Source: an uncultured Opitutia bacterium (GTDB taxonomy: Bacteria > Verrucomicrobiota > Verrucomicrobiia > Opitutales > Puniceicoccaceae). From it: DNA of 64,000 nt. How positions within the stretch are numbered: the stretch's first letter is position 1; every line of letters begins with the position of its first letter. The position numbers and the translations under genes are program-made. The notes below the pieces were generated by a model. The model searched no databases. It had not been told where the DNA came from and saw only the letters and a list, made by a program, of their open reading frames with translations. Shown here in pieces: positions 8,455-16,807 of the stretch. Location: assembly GCA_913056175.1 (NCBI GenBank), contig CAJXLM010000003.1, positions 29,509 through 93,508 on the forward strand, in the 5' to 3' direction.

Positions 8455-9239
8455 GGGCCCGCCCCAGAACGGTAACCCCACTCCCGCAAGCGGGCGGCGA
8501 CCCGCTCGCCGCGGAGGAAACGGAGGAAGTCGGCGGCTGCGGACCGGTCCTCCAGGGCGACCGCCTGTTGCTCGATCGCCGGGTAGGACGCGGCCGGAGG
8601 AAGCCAGAGGGATCCCGCCGGCTCCCCTCCCCCGCCCCGTGCGAGAACCTGTGCATAGGCCACGAATCCGAGCTCGGCCGCCCCGCTGTCCACGAGCTGG
8701 AAGGCCTGGGCAACATTCTGGCCCCGCACGATCCTTCCGCGCAGCGCTTCCCAAAGACCGCGCCGCTCGAGCAGGGCCCGCGCCGCCGCGCCGTAGGGGG
8801 CGAGGGAGGGGTTGGCGAGGGCGAGATAGCGGAAACCGCCCTCCGCGAGGAGGCGCCCCCCGGCGAGATCGAGGCCCTCCCGCGGGCTCCACAGGGCGAG
8901 CTGCCCCACGGCATAGGTGAACCGGGAGCCGGCCACGGCGAGGCCCTCTTCCTCAAGGAGGCGCGGGCGCTCCGCGTCCGCCGCCAGGAAGACCCCGTAG
9001 GGAGCCCCGTGGCGGATCTGCGCGTAGAGTTGGCCGGTCGATCCATAGCTGGGCACCAGCTCCACCCCTGACTCCCGGGCGTAAAGGGGCAGGAGCGCCT
9101 CGAGGGCCGGACGGAAATTGCTGGCCACCGCCACGCGCAACTCCTCCGCCCGGAGGAGCTGCGGCCCGGAGAGGAGGATACCGGCGCACCCGACAAGCAC
9201 TAGCGCGATCCACCCTCCACTGCCGCAACCTGCCTTCAT
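8451..9239 (-). CDS. modA: Molybdate ABC transporter periplasmic binding protein
   Basis: Periplasmic molybdate/tungstate-binding protein (262 aa). The ATG at 9239 starts a signal peptide (MKAGCGSGGW, then hydrophobic IALVLVGCAGILL, cleavage near LRAEE). Mature family landmarks are VAVASNFRPALEAL, SYGSTGQLYAQI and VFLAADAERP. It is the first gene of modABC. I saw no ModE-type operator in the 107 bp upstream, which is very GC-rich. Confidence 0.93.
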   Translation of the reverse strand: MKAGCGSGGWIALVLVGCAGILLSGPQLLRAEELRVAVASNFRPALEALLPLYARESGVELVPSYGSTGQLYAQIRHGAPYGVFLAADAERPRLLEEEGLAVAGSRFTYAVGQLALWSPREGLDLAGGRLLAEGGFRYLALANPSLAPYGAAARALLERRGLWEALRGRIVRGQNVAQAFQLVDSGAAELGFVAYAQVLARGGGGEPAGSLWLPPAASYPAIEQQAVALEDRSAAADFLRFLRGERVAARLREWGYRSGAGP

Positions 9240-9346
9240 TGTGGGGTCAGGATGCCTCCGCCCCGCCGCGGGGCCAACCCGGGAGTTGCCGGGACGGCCG
9301 GGATCCCGGGGGCGCGGACCTCCCGCGGGGGCCTTCCCCGGCACAC

Positions 9347-10555
9347 TCAGCCGAGCCGCTCCCGGAAGGTGCGGTAGTCAAAGGTGCGGGTCGTCCGGCA
9401 GTTGCCGTCCTCCCCGAGGACGGCGATGTCCGGCAGGCGCACGCCGTTGAAAGTGGTGGTCTTTACCATCGTGTAGTGGCCCATGTCCCCGAACAGGAGC
9501 CGGTCCCCCACCGCGAGCGGCCGGTCGAAGGAATAGTCCCCGAGGACATCGCCCGCCAGGCAGGTCAGGCCTCCGAGCTGGTAGGTGTAGGCCTTCTCGC
9601 CGGGACGCCCGGCCCCGAATACCTCCGGGCGGTAGGGCATCTCGAGGACGTCCGGGAGGTGGGCGGTGGCGGAGGTGTCGAGGATCGCGTAGCGGCCCCC
9701 GGGTCCGGCGAGGTCCAGCACGGAGGCCACGAGCACGCCGGTGTTCAGGCCCACGGCCTCCCCGGGCTCAAGATACACGGTCAGGCCGGTCCGCTCGCAA
9801 AAGGAACGGACGATCCGCACAAGACGCTCGCGGTCGTAGCCCTCCCGGGTCAGGTGGTGCCCACCCCCGAAATTCACCCAGGAGAGCCGGGGGAACCAGC
9901 GGGCAAAGCGGTCCTCAAAGGCCACGAGGGTCCGCTCGAGCGCGTCGGCGTCCTGCTCGCAGAGGGTGTGGAAGTGCAGGCCGCTCACCCCCTCCGGCAA
10001 GCCCTCCACGGCCAGCTCGGCCGCCCGCGTGCCGAGGCGGGAGTCCGGCCCACCCGGGTCGTAGAGGGGGGTCTGCCCCTCGGAATGCTCGGGATGCACC
10101 CGCAGGCCGAACGCGAGGGCGGGGGACACGCCCTGCGCCCGATCCACCCACCGCCGGGCCTGTCCGGGTGAGTTGAAGACGAGATGGTCGCAGAGACCGG
10201 CCATGGCGAGGAGATCCTCCCGCCCGTAGGCGGGGGCGTAGCCGTGCACTTCCCCGCCGATCTCCTCGCGGGCCAGCCGGGCCTCGTGGGGCGAGGATGC
10301 GGTGGCCCCGTCCAGCGCGCCCCTGATGGACCCGAGCAACGGGCCGGGCGCGTAGCCCTTCAGGGCGAGGAGGAGTCGGGCCCCGGTTTGCTCGCGAAGA
10401 CGGCCGAGCAGGGTGAGGTTCTCGCCCAGCTGCCGCTCCACGAGGACAAAGGCCGGGGTGCGCACTGCCCCCAGGATCGCCTCCCGCTCCTCCGCGCGGG
10501 GAAACCGCACGGGAGCCGCCGGACCGGGAGGCAGCTCCTCCCCTCCCCCGTTCAC
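9347..10555 (-). CDS. nspC: Carboxynorspermidine/carboxyspermidine decarboxylase
   Basis: PLP-dependent decarboxylase of the alanine-racemase fold (402 aa) that makes spermidine or norspermidine from the carboxy precursor. The PLP lysine is in LLLALKGYAP. Other family landmarks are HFHTLCEQDADALE, VNFGGGHHLT, EPGEAVGLNTG and GGLTCLAGDVLGDY. The start is GTG at 10555, overlapping the stop of the upstream dehydrogenase (GTGA). The two consecutive steps of this polyamine route are therefore coupled. This is the S-adenosylmethionine-independent route common in Vibrio and many gut and aquatic bacteria. Confidence 0.93.
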   Translation of the reverse strand: MNGGGEELPPGPAAPVRFPRAEEREAILGAVRTPAFVLVERQLGENLTLLGRLREQTGARLLLALKGYAPGPLLGSIRGALDGATASSPHEARLAREEIGGEVHGYAPAYGREDLLAMAGLCDHLVFNSPGQARRWVDRAQGVSPALAFGLRVHPEHSEGQTPLYDPGGPDSRLGTRAAELAVEGLPEGVSGLHFHTLCEQDADALERTLVAFEDRFARWFPRLSWVNFGGGHHLTREGYDRERLVRIVRSFCERTGLTVYLEPGEAVGLNTGVLVASVLDLAGPGGRYAILDTSATAHLPDVLEMPYRPEVFGAGRPGEKAYTYQLGGLTCLAGDVLGDYSFDRPLAVGDRLLFGDMGHYTMVKTTTFNGVRLPDIAVLGEDGNCRTTRTFDYRTFRERLG

Positions 10556-11748
10556 AACGGGAGCTCCACGCGGTGCCGGGGCAATCCGCTGCGCTCCAGC
10601 TCAGCGAGGAAGGGGTCGGGGTCGAGCTGCTCCACATTGAAGACTCCGGCCCCCGACCACTGCCCGGTCAGCATCATCTTCGCCCCGGCCATCGCCGGGA
10701 CTCCGGTGGTATAGGAAATGGCCTGGGAGCCGACCTCCTCGTAGCAATCCTCGTGGCGGCAGAGGTTGTAGAGGTACACCCGGCGGGGCTCGCCCCCCTT
10801 TTTTCCGCGGGCGATCACCCCGATGCAGGTGCGCCCGCGGGTGCGCGCGCCGAGATCGCCGGGGTCGGGGAGGACGGCCTTGAGGAACTGCAGGGGGATC
10901 ACCTCCCGGCCCTCGTACTCCACGGGGTCGATGCGGGTCATCCCGACATTCTCGAGGACCTCAAGGTGCTTCAGGTAGTTGTCCGAAAAGGTCATCCAGA
11001 ACTGGGCCCGGCGCAGGCCGGGCAGGTGCCGGGCGAGGGACTCGAGCTCCTCGTGGTACATCCGGTAGATGCGCAGCGGGCCAATCCCGTCCGGGAAGTC
11101 AAAGGACTCCGCGGTGCTCAACGCCGGGGTCTCCACCCACTCACCGTCCTCGTAGTGGCGGCAGGGCGCGGTCACCTCGCGGATGTTGATCTCGGGGTTG
11201 AAGTTCGTGGCGAAGGGCAGCCCGTGGTCGCCGGCGTTCGCGTCGAGGATGTCGAGCTCCTCGATGCGGTCGAAGTCGTGCTTGGCGAGCCAGGCGGTGT
11301 AAGCATTCGTCACCCCGGGGTCGAAGCCGCATCCGAGGAGGGCCATGAGCCCGGCCTCCCGGAACCGGTCCTCGTAGGCCCACTGCCAGGAGTACTCGAA
11401 GCGGGCGGTCTCCGGGGGCTCGTAGTTCGCGGTGTCGAGGTAGGGGACCCCGGTGGCCAGGCACGCCTCCATGAGGGTGAGGTCCTGGTACGGCAGGGCC
11501 ACGTGGAGGAGGAGGTCGGGCCGCTCCCGCCGCAGGAGGGCCTCCACCTCCTCCGGACGATCCGCGTCGACCTGGGCCGTCCGCAGGCCGCCGCCGAGCT
11601 CGTCGGCAATGCGGCGGCACTTCTCCTCGTTCCGACTCGCGAGCACGATGTCGCCAAAGACTTCGGGCTGCTGGGCGCACTTGTGGGCCACCACGCGGCC
11701 CACGCCGCCGGCGCCGAGGATGAGAACACGGGAGGAATCGCTGCTCAC
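10552..11748 (-). CDS. Carboxynorspermidine/carboxyspermidine dehydrogenase (saccharopine dehydrogenase family)
   Basis: NADPH-dependent condensation of aspartate semialdehyde with a diamine to give carboxy(nor)spermidine (398 aa). The N-terminal Rossmann motif is VLILGAGGVGRVVAHKCA. The saccharopine-dehydrogenase-type core follows, with LLGCGFDPGVTNAYTAW, DILDANAGDHGLPFATNFNP and TTGVPAMAGAKMMLTG. No ATG is available near the Rossmann strand; GTG at 11748 (VSSDSSRVLILG) gives the usual length. The longer open frame upstream is not credible. It is divergent from a small membrane protein gene across 79 bp and is followed directly by nspC. Confidence 0.9.
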   Translation of the reverse strand: MSSDSSRVLILGAGGVGRVVAHKCAQQPEVFGDIVLASRNEEKCRRIADELGGGLRTAQVDADRPEEVEALLRRERPDLLLHVALPYQDLTLMEACLATGVPYLDTANYEPPETARFEYSWQWAYEDRFREAGLMALLGCGFDPGVTNAYTAWLAKHDFDRIEELDILDANAGDHGLPFATNFNPEINIREVTAPCRHYEDGEWVETPALSTAESFDFPDGIGPLRIYRMYHEELESLARHLPGLRRAQFWMTFSDNYLKHLEVLENVGMTRIDPVEYEGREVIPLQFLKAVLPDPGDLGARTRGRTCIGVIARGKKGGEPRRVYLYNLCRHEDCYEEVGSQAISYTTGVPAMAGAKMMLTGQWSGAGVFNVEQLDPDPFLAELERSGLPRHRVELPL

Positions 11749-11827
11749 GGGGCTGATCGTGCCCAGCTGGCCCGGCAGGGCAAGAGAAGGGCTTGGCCCG
11801 CGGGATTTTTTTGGCAGAGTCCGGGGT

Positions 11828-12100
11828 GTGAGCGACAATCCCCCGCCACCCGCCAGCACTCCGAAACGGCCCAGCTTCGGCCTCTGGGTCTGGCTGGTCT
11901 ACGCCGGGCTGGTCGCCTTCGCGATCCCCTGGTACTGGCCGGAGGAAGGGGCGCCCGTGTTCCTCGGGATGAGGGCACCCCAACTGACGACGCTGCTCGG
12001 TGGGATCGGGATCGCCGCCTTCAGTTGCTGGCTCTTCGCCCACCAGATCCCCGAGGCGGAGGGAGACGGGGGCCGGGAGGAAGAGCCCCCGGGGGACTGA
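11828..12100 (+). CDS. Small two-helix membrane protein, DUF3311-like
   Basis: Unrecognised 90-aa membrane protein with a GTG start. A proline-rich N-terminus (SDNPPPPASTPKRP) is followed by two hydrophobic helices, about residues 19-38 (WVWLVYAGLVAFAIPWYW) and 55-75 (LLGGIGIAAFSCWLFA), and an acidic tail. The helix-Pro-Trp-Tyr-helix layout resembles DUF3311 proteins that accompany sodium/solute symporters. No symporter is adjacent here; the nearest is at 24.7 kb. The GTG was chosen because it sits just before the first conserved segment. A different start or a different small family is possible. Confidence 0.5.
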   Translation: MSDNPPPPASTPKRPSFGLWVWLVYAGLVAFAIPWYWPEEGAPVFLGMRAPQLTTLLGGIGIAAFSCWLFAHQIPEAEGDGGREEEPPGD

Positions 12101-12103
12101 GCC

Positions 12104-12619
12104 TCAGGAGGCCGGCGCGGCAACGAGGCAGCCGACGATTTCCTCCGCCAGGCTGGTGAAGAGGGAATCGGTCGACTCAATCGTCTTGCGGTTCACCGCC
12201 GAGAAGGTGCTCCGGGTGGTCGTGCCGGCGACTTGCAGCCGGGTGGTCCCGGTCATCTTCCAGCGGTTCATCAGGCGATTGCGCTCCAGGTCCTCGACCG
12301 TCACCACGAGGGTATCCCGCGCGGAAGAGGCGGAGGGAGCGGCCGAGAGCAGGGTCACCTGCGTGCCCCGGTTGCCGAGGGCCTTGTTCAAGGCGTCCTC
12401 GAAACCATCGCGGTTCTGCGCATCCACCCTCTCCACCGCCGCGGTATCCAGGTAGACTTCCAGGCGGGGAACCGCTGCCTGCGGGCAGGGCGCCATCCTC
12501 ACCTCGGTGGGCAGGGCCTGGCCCACGGTCTTGCGGGCCGCGGTCACACAGCCGGTCAGGACCGTCGCCAGCAGCGCGAGGAGAAGGAGGTGCAGGAGGG
12601 GACGACGGGGGGATTGCAT
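12104..12619 (-). CDS. Hypothetical lipoprotein
   Basis: 171-aa protein of unknown function. The N-terminus is a clear lipoprotein signal: MQSPRRPLLH, a leucine-rich core, then the lipobox LTGC with Cys at about residue 23. The mature part has an alternating beta-like pattern (LVVTVEDLERNRLMNRWKMT, TTRLQVAG) and no motif I can name. It resembles small outer-membrane-anchored proteins with a GNA1162/CsgG-like core only loosely. It stands alone, convergent with the small membrane protein gene and downstream of a candidate promoter at 12648-12677. GGGGAGG upstream could serve as a ribosome site. Confidence 0.7.
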   Translation of the reverse strand: MQSPRRPLLHLLLLALLATVLTGCVTAARKTVGQALPTEVRMAPCPQAAVPRLEVYLDTAAVERVDAQNRDGFEDALNKALGNRGTQVTLLSAAPSASSARDTLVVTVEDLERNRLMNRWKMTGTTRLQVAGTTTRSTFSAVNRKTIESTDSLFTSLAEEIVGCLVAAPAS

Positions 12620-12647
12620 AGGCGGACCCTGACCTCCCCGCCCGTGG

Positions 12648-12679
12648 ATTACAAGATTATCGAATCGATACGATCAATC
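12648..12679 (-). promoter_or_regulatory. Candidate promoter with overlapping dyad, lipoprotein gene
   Basis: On the minus strand a -35-like TTGATC (12672-12677) and a -10-like TGTAAT (12648-12653) are 18 bp apart, 28 bp before the lipoprotein ATG. The same DNA holds an inverted repeat, GATTATCG (12655-12662) against CGATCAATC (12671-12679), with one unpaired C. It is conspicuously AT-rich for this genome. The promoter call is moderate; the operator role is a guess. Confidence 0.45.
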
Positions 12680-12683
12680 TGGT

Positions 12684-14138
12684 TTATCCCCTGCGGGCGG
12701 CCGCCGCCCACTCGTACACTTGCGAGTACTGGCGCGCCGACGCACCCCAGGACGCGTCCCGCCGCATCCCGTTCTGCTGGAGGGCCGCCACGCGGGTGGG
12801 CTCGGTCTCCCAGAGGTCCACCGCACGGAGAAGCACCTCGAGGAGGGCCTCGGAGAGGATCGGCTCGAAGAGGAAACCGGTCCCGTGGGGCTCCTCGGCG
12901 GGGAGGACGGTATCCGCCAGCCCGCCCGTCTTCCGGACCACGGGAATGGCCCCGTAGCGCATCGCGTACTGCTGGCTGAGCCCGCAGGGCTCGAAGCGAC
13001 TGGGCATGACGAGGAAGTCTGCCCCACCCATGATGAGGTGGGCGAGGCGCTCGTTGTAGCCGAGGTAGACACCGACCTCGCGGGGCCGGGCCCGCGCCTC
13101 CGCCGCAAAGCGCTCCTCCTCGAGGGAATCGCCGGAGCCGAGCAGCACGAACTGCGCCCGGGTCGACCCGAGGAAACGGTCCATGATGTCGAGGAAGAGG
13201 TCCATGCCCTTCTGGGCAAAGAGCCGGGAGACCACCCCGAAGAGGGGGCGGGAGAGGTCCGGATCGAGCCCGAATTCCTCCCGCAGGGCCTCGCGCGCCA
13301 CGGTGCGCCCGGAAAGATCGTCCGCGGAGATCGGGGCCGGCAGGTGGGGATCCGTGGCCGGATCCCACGCCGCTTCGTCGATCCCGTTGACGATCCCGAT
13401 GAGATCGGCCGCCTTGAAACGGAGGACCCCGTCGAGACCGCAGCCACCCACGGGGCCCTTGATTTCCTCCGCGTAGGTGGGGCTCACCGTGGTCAGCTTG
13501 TCCGCGTGGTAGAGTCCGCCCTTCAGCCAGTTGGCCGCGCCGACGTCCCCGAACCCGTCGGGACGGAGGGTCCAGCCGGGCAGGCCGGTGTCGGGGAAAG
13601 TCTCCACGGGGAACCGGCCCTGGTGCTCGAGGTTGTGGATGGTGAGCACGCTGGCGGTTTGCCCGAGCGGCGTGCCCGAGAGGATCGTGTTCAGGTACGC
13701 GGGGATGAGGGCGGTGGTCCAGTCGTGCACGTGGACGACGTCGGGGATCCAGCCGAGGACAAGACAAAGTTCGAGGGCTCCCCGCGAGAGGAGGCCGAAG
13801 CGACGGTGGTTGTCCGGATAGGCGCCCTCCCGGGTGTGGTAGATCCCGGCACGGTCGAAGTACTCCTGGTACTCGAGCAGGTACACGGGCACCTTCGAAC
13901 CGGGCAACTCGGTCTCGGCAACGGCCGCGAACTGCACGCCCACCCCGGTATGCACGAAAAGGATCTCCTCGCGCCGACGAGGGGGCTGGGTGGTGCGAAG
14001 GCCCCGGTACTGCGGGAGCACGAGCCGCACGTCGTGCCCGAGGGCCTCCAGGTGGGGAGGCAGTGCTCCCACCACGTCTCCGAGTCCGCCTTCCTTGGCG
14101 AGGGGGGCGGCCTCCGGTGCTACAAAAAGAATCTTCAC
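12684..14138 (-). CDS. glgA: Glycogen synthase (ADP-glucose), GT5
   Basis: Transfers glucose from ADP-glucose to the growing glycogen chain (484 aa). N-terminal ADP-glucose-binding motif PLAKEGGLGDVVGALP (canonical KxGGL), then VHVHDWTTALIPAYL, TIHNLEHQG, and the C-terminal GT-B motifs VSRLFAQKGMDLFLD and PSRFEPCGLSQQYAMRYG. The frame is open for 330 codons upstream, but that part is a shadow of the exosortase gene. GTG at 14138 (VKILFVAPEAAPL) matches the family start exactly. This GTG overlaps the exosortase TGA as GTGA, indicating coupled translation. Glycogen phosphorylase lies 26 kb away. Confidence 0.94.
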   Translation of the reverse strand: MKILFVAPEAAPLAKEGGLGDVVGALPPHLEALGHDVRLVLPQYRGLRTTQPPRRREEILFVHTGVGVQFAAVAETELPGSKVPVYLLEYQEYFDRAGIYHTREGAYPDNHRRFGLLSRGALELCLVLGWIPDVVHVHDWTTALIPAYLNTILSGTPLGQTASVLTIHNLEHQGRFPVETFPDTGLPGWTLRPDGFGDVGAANWLKGGLYHADKLTTVSPTYAEEIKGPVGGCGLDGVLRFKAADLIGIVNGIDEAAWDPATDPHLPAPISADDLSGRTVAREALREEFGLDPDLSRPLFGVVSRLFAQKGMDLFLDIMDRFLGSTRAQFVLLGSGDSLEEERFAAEARARPREVGVYLGYNERLAHLIMGGADFLVMPSRFEPCGLSQQYAMRYGAIPVVRKTGGLADTVLPAEEPHGTGFLFEPILSEALLEVLLRAVDLWETEPTRVAALQQNGMRRDASWGASARQYSQVYEWAAAARRG

Positions 14139-15166
14139 GTGCGTCCTCCGTTCGTGTTCAGGGAAATTGGTTCGATCGGGCCGTCCTCCCCATCGTCCTC
14201 CCAGCGGGCCCGGTAGTTGAACAGGGGCAGGAGGAGGAGAAGGCCCGCACAGGTGAAGCCGAGGACGGCGTAGCCGGTGAGGTCGTGGACCCTTCCGGCA
14301 ATCGCTTCCGGGCCAAAGGCATGCGCCCACGCCGTCAGGAAAAGGCTCCGGAAAAGGTTCATGACAAAGGCAAACGCCATGGCGCACCCGACCAGGGCCC
14401 ACTTCTTCCACCAGCGGTCCAGAAACACCGCCGCCAGGAAGGAACCGGCGAAGAGGCAGGCCGTCAGCGACCGGATGCCCGAGCAGGCATCCTCGACCCC
14501 CACCTCGCCCCGAGCGAGCACGAGAACATTGCCCCTTTGCTCGAGGGGAATCCCGAGGATGTCGAAAACCTGGAAGACCACCGCGGTCACTTGGTGGAGC
14601 AGAAAGAGGCTCACCCGCACCTCCGCGAAGCTGAGGAGGGGCAGGGAAAGGATCCAGATCAGGGCGGGAAAGACGAAGAGACCGGTGAAGAGAAGTCGCT
14701 CCCCGACGGTCGCGGGCTGCCGCGGATCCCGTCCCCCCGCGAGGAAGGCGAGGGCGAGCACGGTCGCGGCGAACCCGTAAGCCGCCGCCTGCCCGCCGGG
14801 GAGGAGGGGGTTGTCGGTGAGGGCCTGCAGGAATCCCCCGAGAAAGAAGAGGAGCAACCCGCCAATCACCGCCAACCAGGCCACCCCCCCGAGGAGGCGG
14901 CTGAGGATCCGCCCGCCCGGGGCCTCCGTCCGCAGGGGCCTCCCCTCCCAGCGACCCTCCACGAGGTAGCGCCGCACCGTCGGCCAGCGCTCGTGGAGGA
15001 CGTAGGCCACGAAGACCGGAACGAGGAACCCGAAGCTGTAATCCTCCCGGTTCGACCACCAGTGCCACTGGTCGTAGACAAGGAACCCGGCCATTGCCAG
15101 CGCGAGAAAGGCACCCTGCCGAACCCATCGGGGGATCCGGGCTTCCTGCTGCGCGACGGTGTCCAT
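14135..15166 (-). CDS. xrt: Exosortase (transpeptidase-like membrane sorting enzyme)
   Basis: Multi-pass membrane protein (343 aa, about eight hydrophobic segments) of the exosortase/archaeosortase family. These enzymes cleave PEP-CTERM-like C-terminal anchors of exported proteins and are linked to exopolysaccharide production. The catalytic triad is visible: Cys in VEDACSGIRSL, Arg in VMNLFRSLFL and His in RVHDLTGYAV. The conserved N-terminal NREDYSFGFLVPV is present. ATG at 15166. It overlaps glgA by 4 bp. No PEP-CTERM target protein and no exopolysaccharide gene cluster is seen in this window. Confidence 0.9.
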   Translation of the reverse strand: MDTVAQQEARIPRWVRQGAFLALAMAGFLVYDQWHWWSNREDYSFGFLVPVFVAYVLHERWPTVRRYLVEGRWEGRPLRTEAPGGRILSRLLGGVAWLAVIGGLLLFFLGGFLQALTDNPLLPGGQAAAYGFAATVLALAFLAGGRDPRQPATVGERLLFTGLFVFPALIWILSLPLLSFAEVRVSLFLLHQVTAVVFQVFDILGIPLEQRGNVLVLARGEVGVEDACSGIRSLTACLFAGSFLAAVFLDRWWKKWALVGCAMAFAFVMNLFRSLFLTAWAHAFGPEAIAGRVHDLTGYAVLGFTCAGLLLLLPLFNYRARWEDDGEDGPIEPISLNTNGGRT

Positions 15167-15297
15167 GACCCTACCCCCAAGGCTTCCCCCGGGAGCGCCC
15201 GGCTGACAAGCCCGGAGTTTTCGGATTGAAGCTTCGGGGGAGCCCGCTCATCCTCCCTCTCTATTGTGCCATCCCCTCCGCACCGACCCGTTTCCGG

Positions 15298-15810
15298 ATG
15301 AGTGGGCAGTACGAATACCTGCACGCCCACTGGAGGATGCCGTACATCCAGGCGGGGAGCGGGGAGGACAACCCGGGAGGCAACCCCTTCCTGCGCATCC
15401 CGGAGGCCGAGGACGAGCGCTCGGTCCTCCTCCTCTACCGCGGAACCCACACCTACCTGGTGATGAACAAGTTTCCCTACAACGCCGGGCACCTCCTCGC
15501 GGTTCCCTATCGTGAGGTCGGCGATCTCGAGGAGCTGGAGGAGACGGAATCCGCCGACCTCTGGGCCACCATCCTCCGCGCCAAGCGCCTCCTCCGCCTC
15601 GCCCTCGATCCGGCCGGCTTCAACATCGGCTTCAACCTTGGCGATGCTGCCGGGGCCGGCATTCCCACCCACCTGCACTGCCATATCGTGCCCCGATGGA
15701 CGGGCGATACCAATTTCCTGCCCATTCTCTCGGGGACCCGCGTGCTCCCGGAAGCGATGGAAACCATGTGGGAACGCCTGCGCTCCTTCGTGCCGCAGGT
15801 CTCCGGCTGA
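15298..15810 (+). CDS. HIT family nucleotide hydrolase/phosphorylase
   Basis: 170-aa histidine-triad protein of the Ap4A-phosphorylase/galactose-1-phosphate uridylyltransferase-like branch. The triad is THLHCHIVPRW, and an upstream conserved stretch is YLVMNKFPYNAGHLLAVPY. It probably acts on dinucleoside polyphosphates or adenylated nucleosides in the cytoplasm. The ATG at 15298 was preferred over the more upstream in-frame start because the family begins at about MSGQYEYLHAHWRMPYI. It is followed two bases later by phoH. Confidence 0.9.
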   Translation: MSGQYEYLHAHWRMPYIQAGSGEDNPGGNPFLRIPEAEDERSVLLLYRGTHTYLVMNKFPYNAGHLLAVPYREVGDLEELEETESADLWATILRAKRLLRLALDPAGFNIGFNLGDAAGAGIPTHLHCHIVPRWTGDTNFLPILSGTRVLPEAMETMWERLRSFVPQVSG

Positions 15811-15812
15811 TC

Positions 15813-16796
15813 GTGCCCGCTGAGACCGCCACCGTCCTCGAGTTCGACTCGCCCCGCCTCCTCGCCCAGCTCTATGCCGGGGAGGTCGACAATCTCGCCA
15901 GTGCTGAGGCCACCCTTGGCGTGAGCCTCTCCACCCGCGACGACTGGCTGAGGATCGAGGGCGGGGAGGAAGGGGTGGAGGCGACCCGCGAGCTCTTCGC
16001 CATCCTCCAGCTCGCCCGCGCCCAGGGGCTGCGGATCCGGAGGGCCGATTTCGAGAAGATCCTCGCCGGGGTCGCCGCCGGGGAAGCGGCCGAGCTCCGC
16101 CACCTCTTCGAGGAGCCGGTCCTCCTCCAGCTGAAGCGGAAGAGCATCGTCCCGAAGACGCTCCACCAGAAACAGTACCTCAACGAGATCCGCACCCACG
16201 ACGTCTCCCTCGGGATCGGCCCGGCCGGCACCGGGAAGACCTACCTCGCCATGGCGGCCGCCCTCGAGGCCTTCTTCACCGGCACCGTGGAGAAGCTGAT
16301 CTTCACCCGGCCCGCCGTGGAGGCCGGCGAGGCCCTCGGCTTCCTTCCCGGCGACCTCCAGGAAAAGATCCTCCCCTACCTCCGGCCCCTCTACGATGCC
16401 CTCTACGAAATGGTCGGCGTGGAGGAAACCCAGCGGATGATGGACCGCCAGCAGATCGAGATCGCCCCGCTCGCCTACATGCGCGGCCGGACCCTTTCCC
16501 GGTCCTTTGTCATCCTCGACGAGGCCCAGAACACCACCCCGGAGCAGATGATGATGTTCCTCACCCGCCTCGGCGAGGATTCCCGGATGGTCATCACCGG
16601 GGACATCACCCAGATCGACCTGCCCCGGAGCAAGAAGTCGGGGCTCAAGCAGGCCGTCCAGGTCCTCCGCGAGGTCGAGGGAATCTCCCTCTTTACCTTC
16701 GACGGGGCCGATGTCGTGCGCCATCCTCTCGTCCAGAGGATCATTGAGGCCTACGAGTCCCAAGCCATCGAGGGACCCGGCGTCCCCCTCGCCTGA
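15813..16796 (+). CDS. phoH: PhoH family ATPase
   Basis: Cytoplasmic P-loop ATPase (327 aa), often coupled to RNA metabolism. An N-terminal KH-like region (residues 1-110) precedes the PhoH core: Walker A GIGPAGTGKTYLAM, TRPAVEAGEALGFLPGD, Walker B SFVILDEAQNTTPEQM, and TGDITQIDLP. The start is GTG at 15813, two bases after the HIT stop; the frame remains open upstream only as a shadow. The order phoH, 7TM-HD, ybeY is the same as in Firmicutes and many other bacteria. Confidence 0.94.
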   Translation: MPAETATVLEFDSPRLLAQLYAGEVDNLASAEATLGVSLSTRDDWLRIEGGEEGVEATRELFAILQLARAQGLRIRRADFEKILAGVAAGEAAELRHLFEEPVLLQLKRKSIVPKTLHQKQYLNEIRTHDVSLGIGPAGTGKTYLAMAAALEAFFTGTVEKLIFTRPAVEAGEALGFLPGDLQEKILPYLRPLYDALYEMVGVEETQRMMDRQQIEIAPLAYMRGRTLSRSFVILDEAQNTTPEQMMMFLTRLGEDSRMVITGDITQIDLPRSKKSGLKQAVQVLREVEGISLFTFDGADVVRHPLVQRIIEAYESQAIEGPGVPLA

Positions 16797-16807
16797 TCCT
16801 TCACCGC

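Noticed and set aside
14139..15128. N-terminal extension of the glycogen synthase frame
   Set aside because: The extra 330 codons are out of frame over the exosortase gene and give Gly/Arg/Pro-rich nonsense; the family start is the GTG at 14138.
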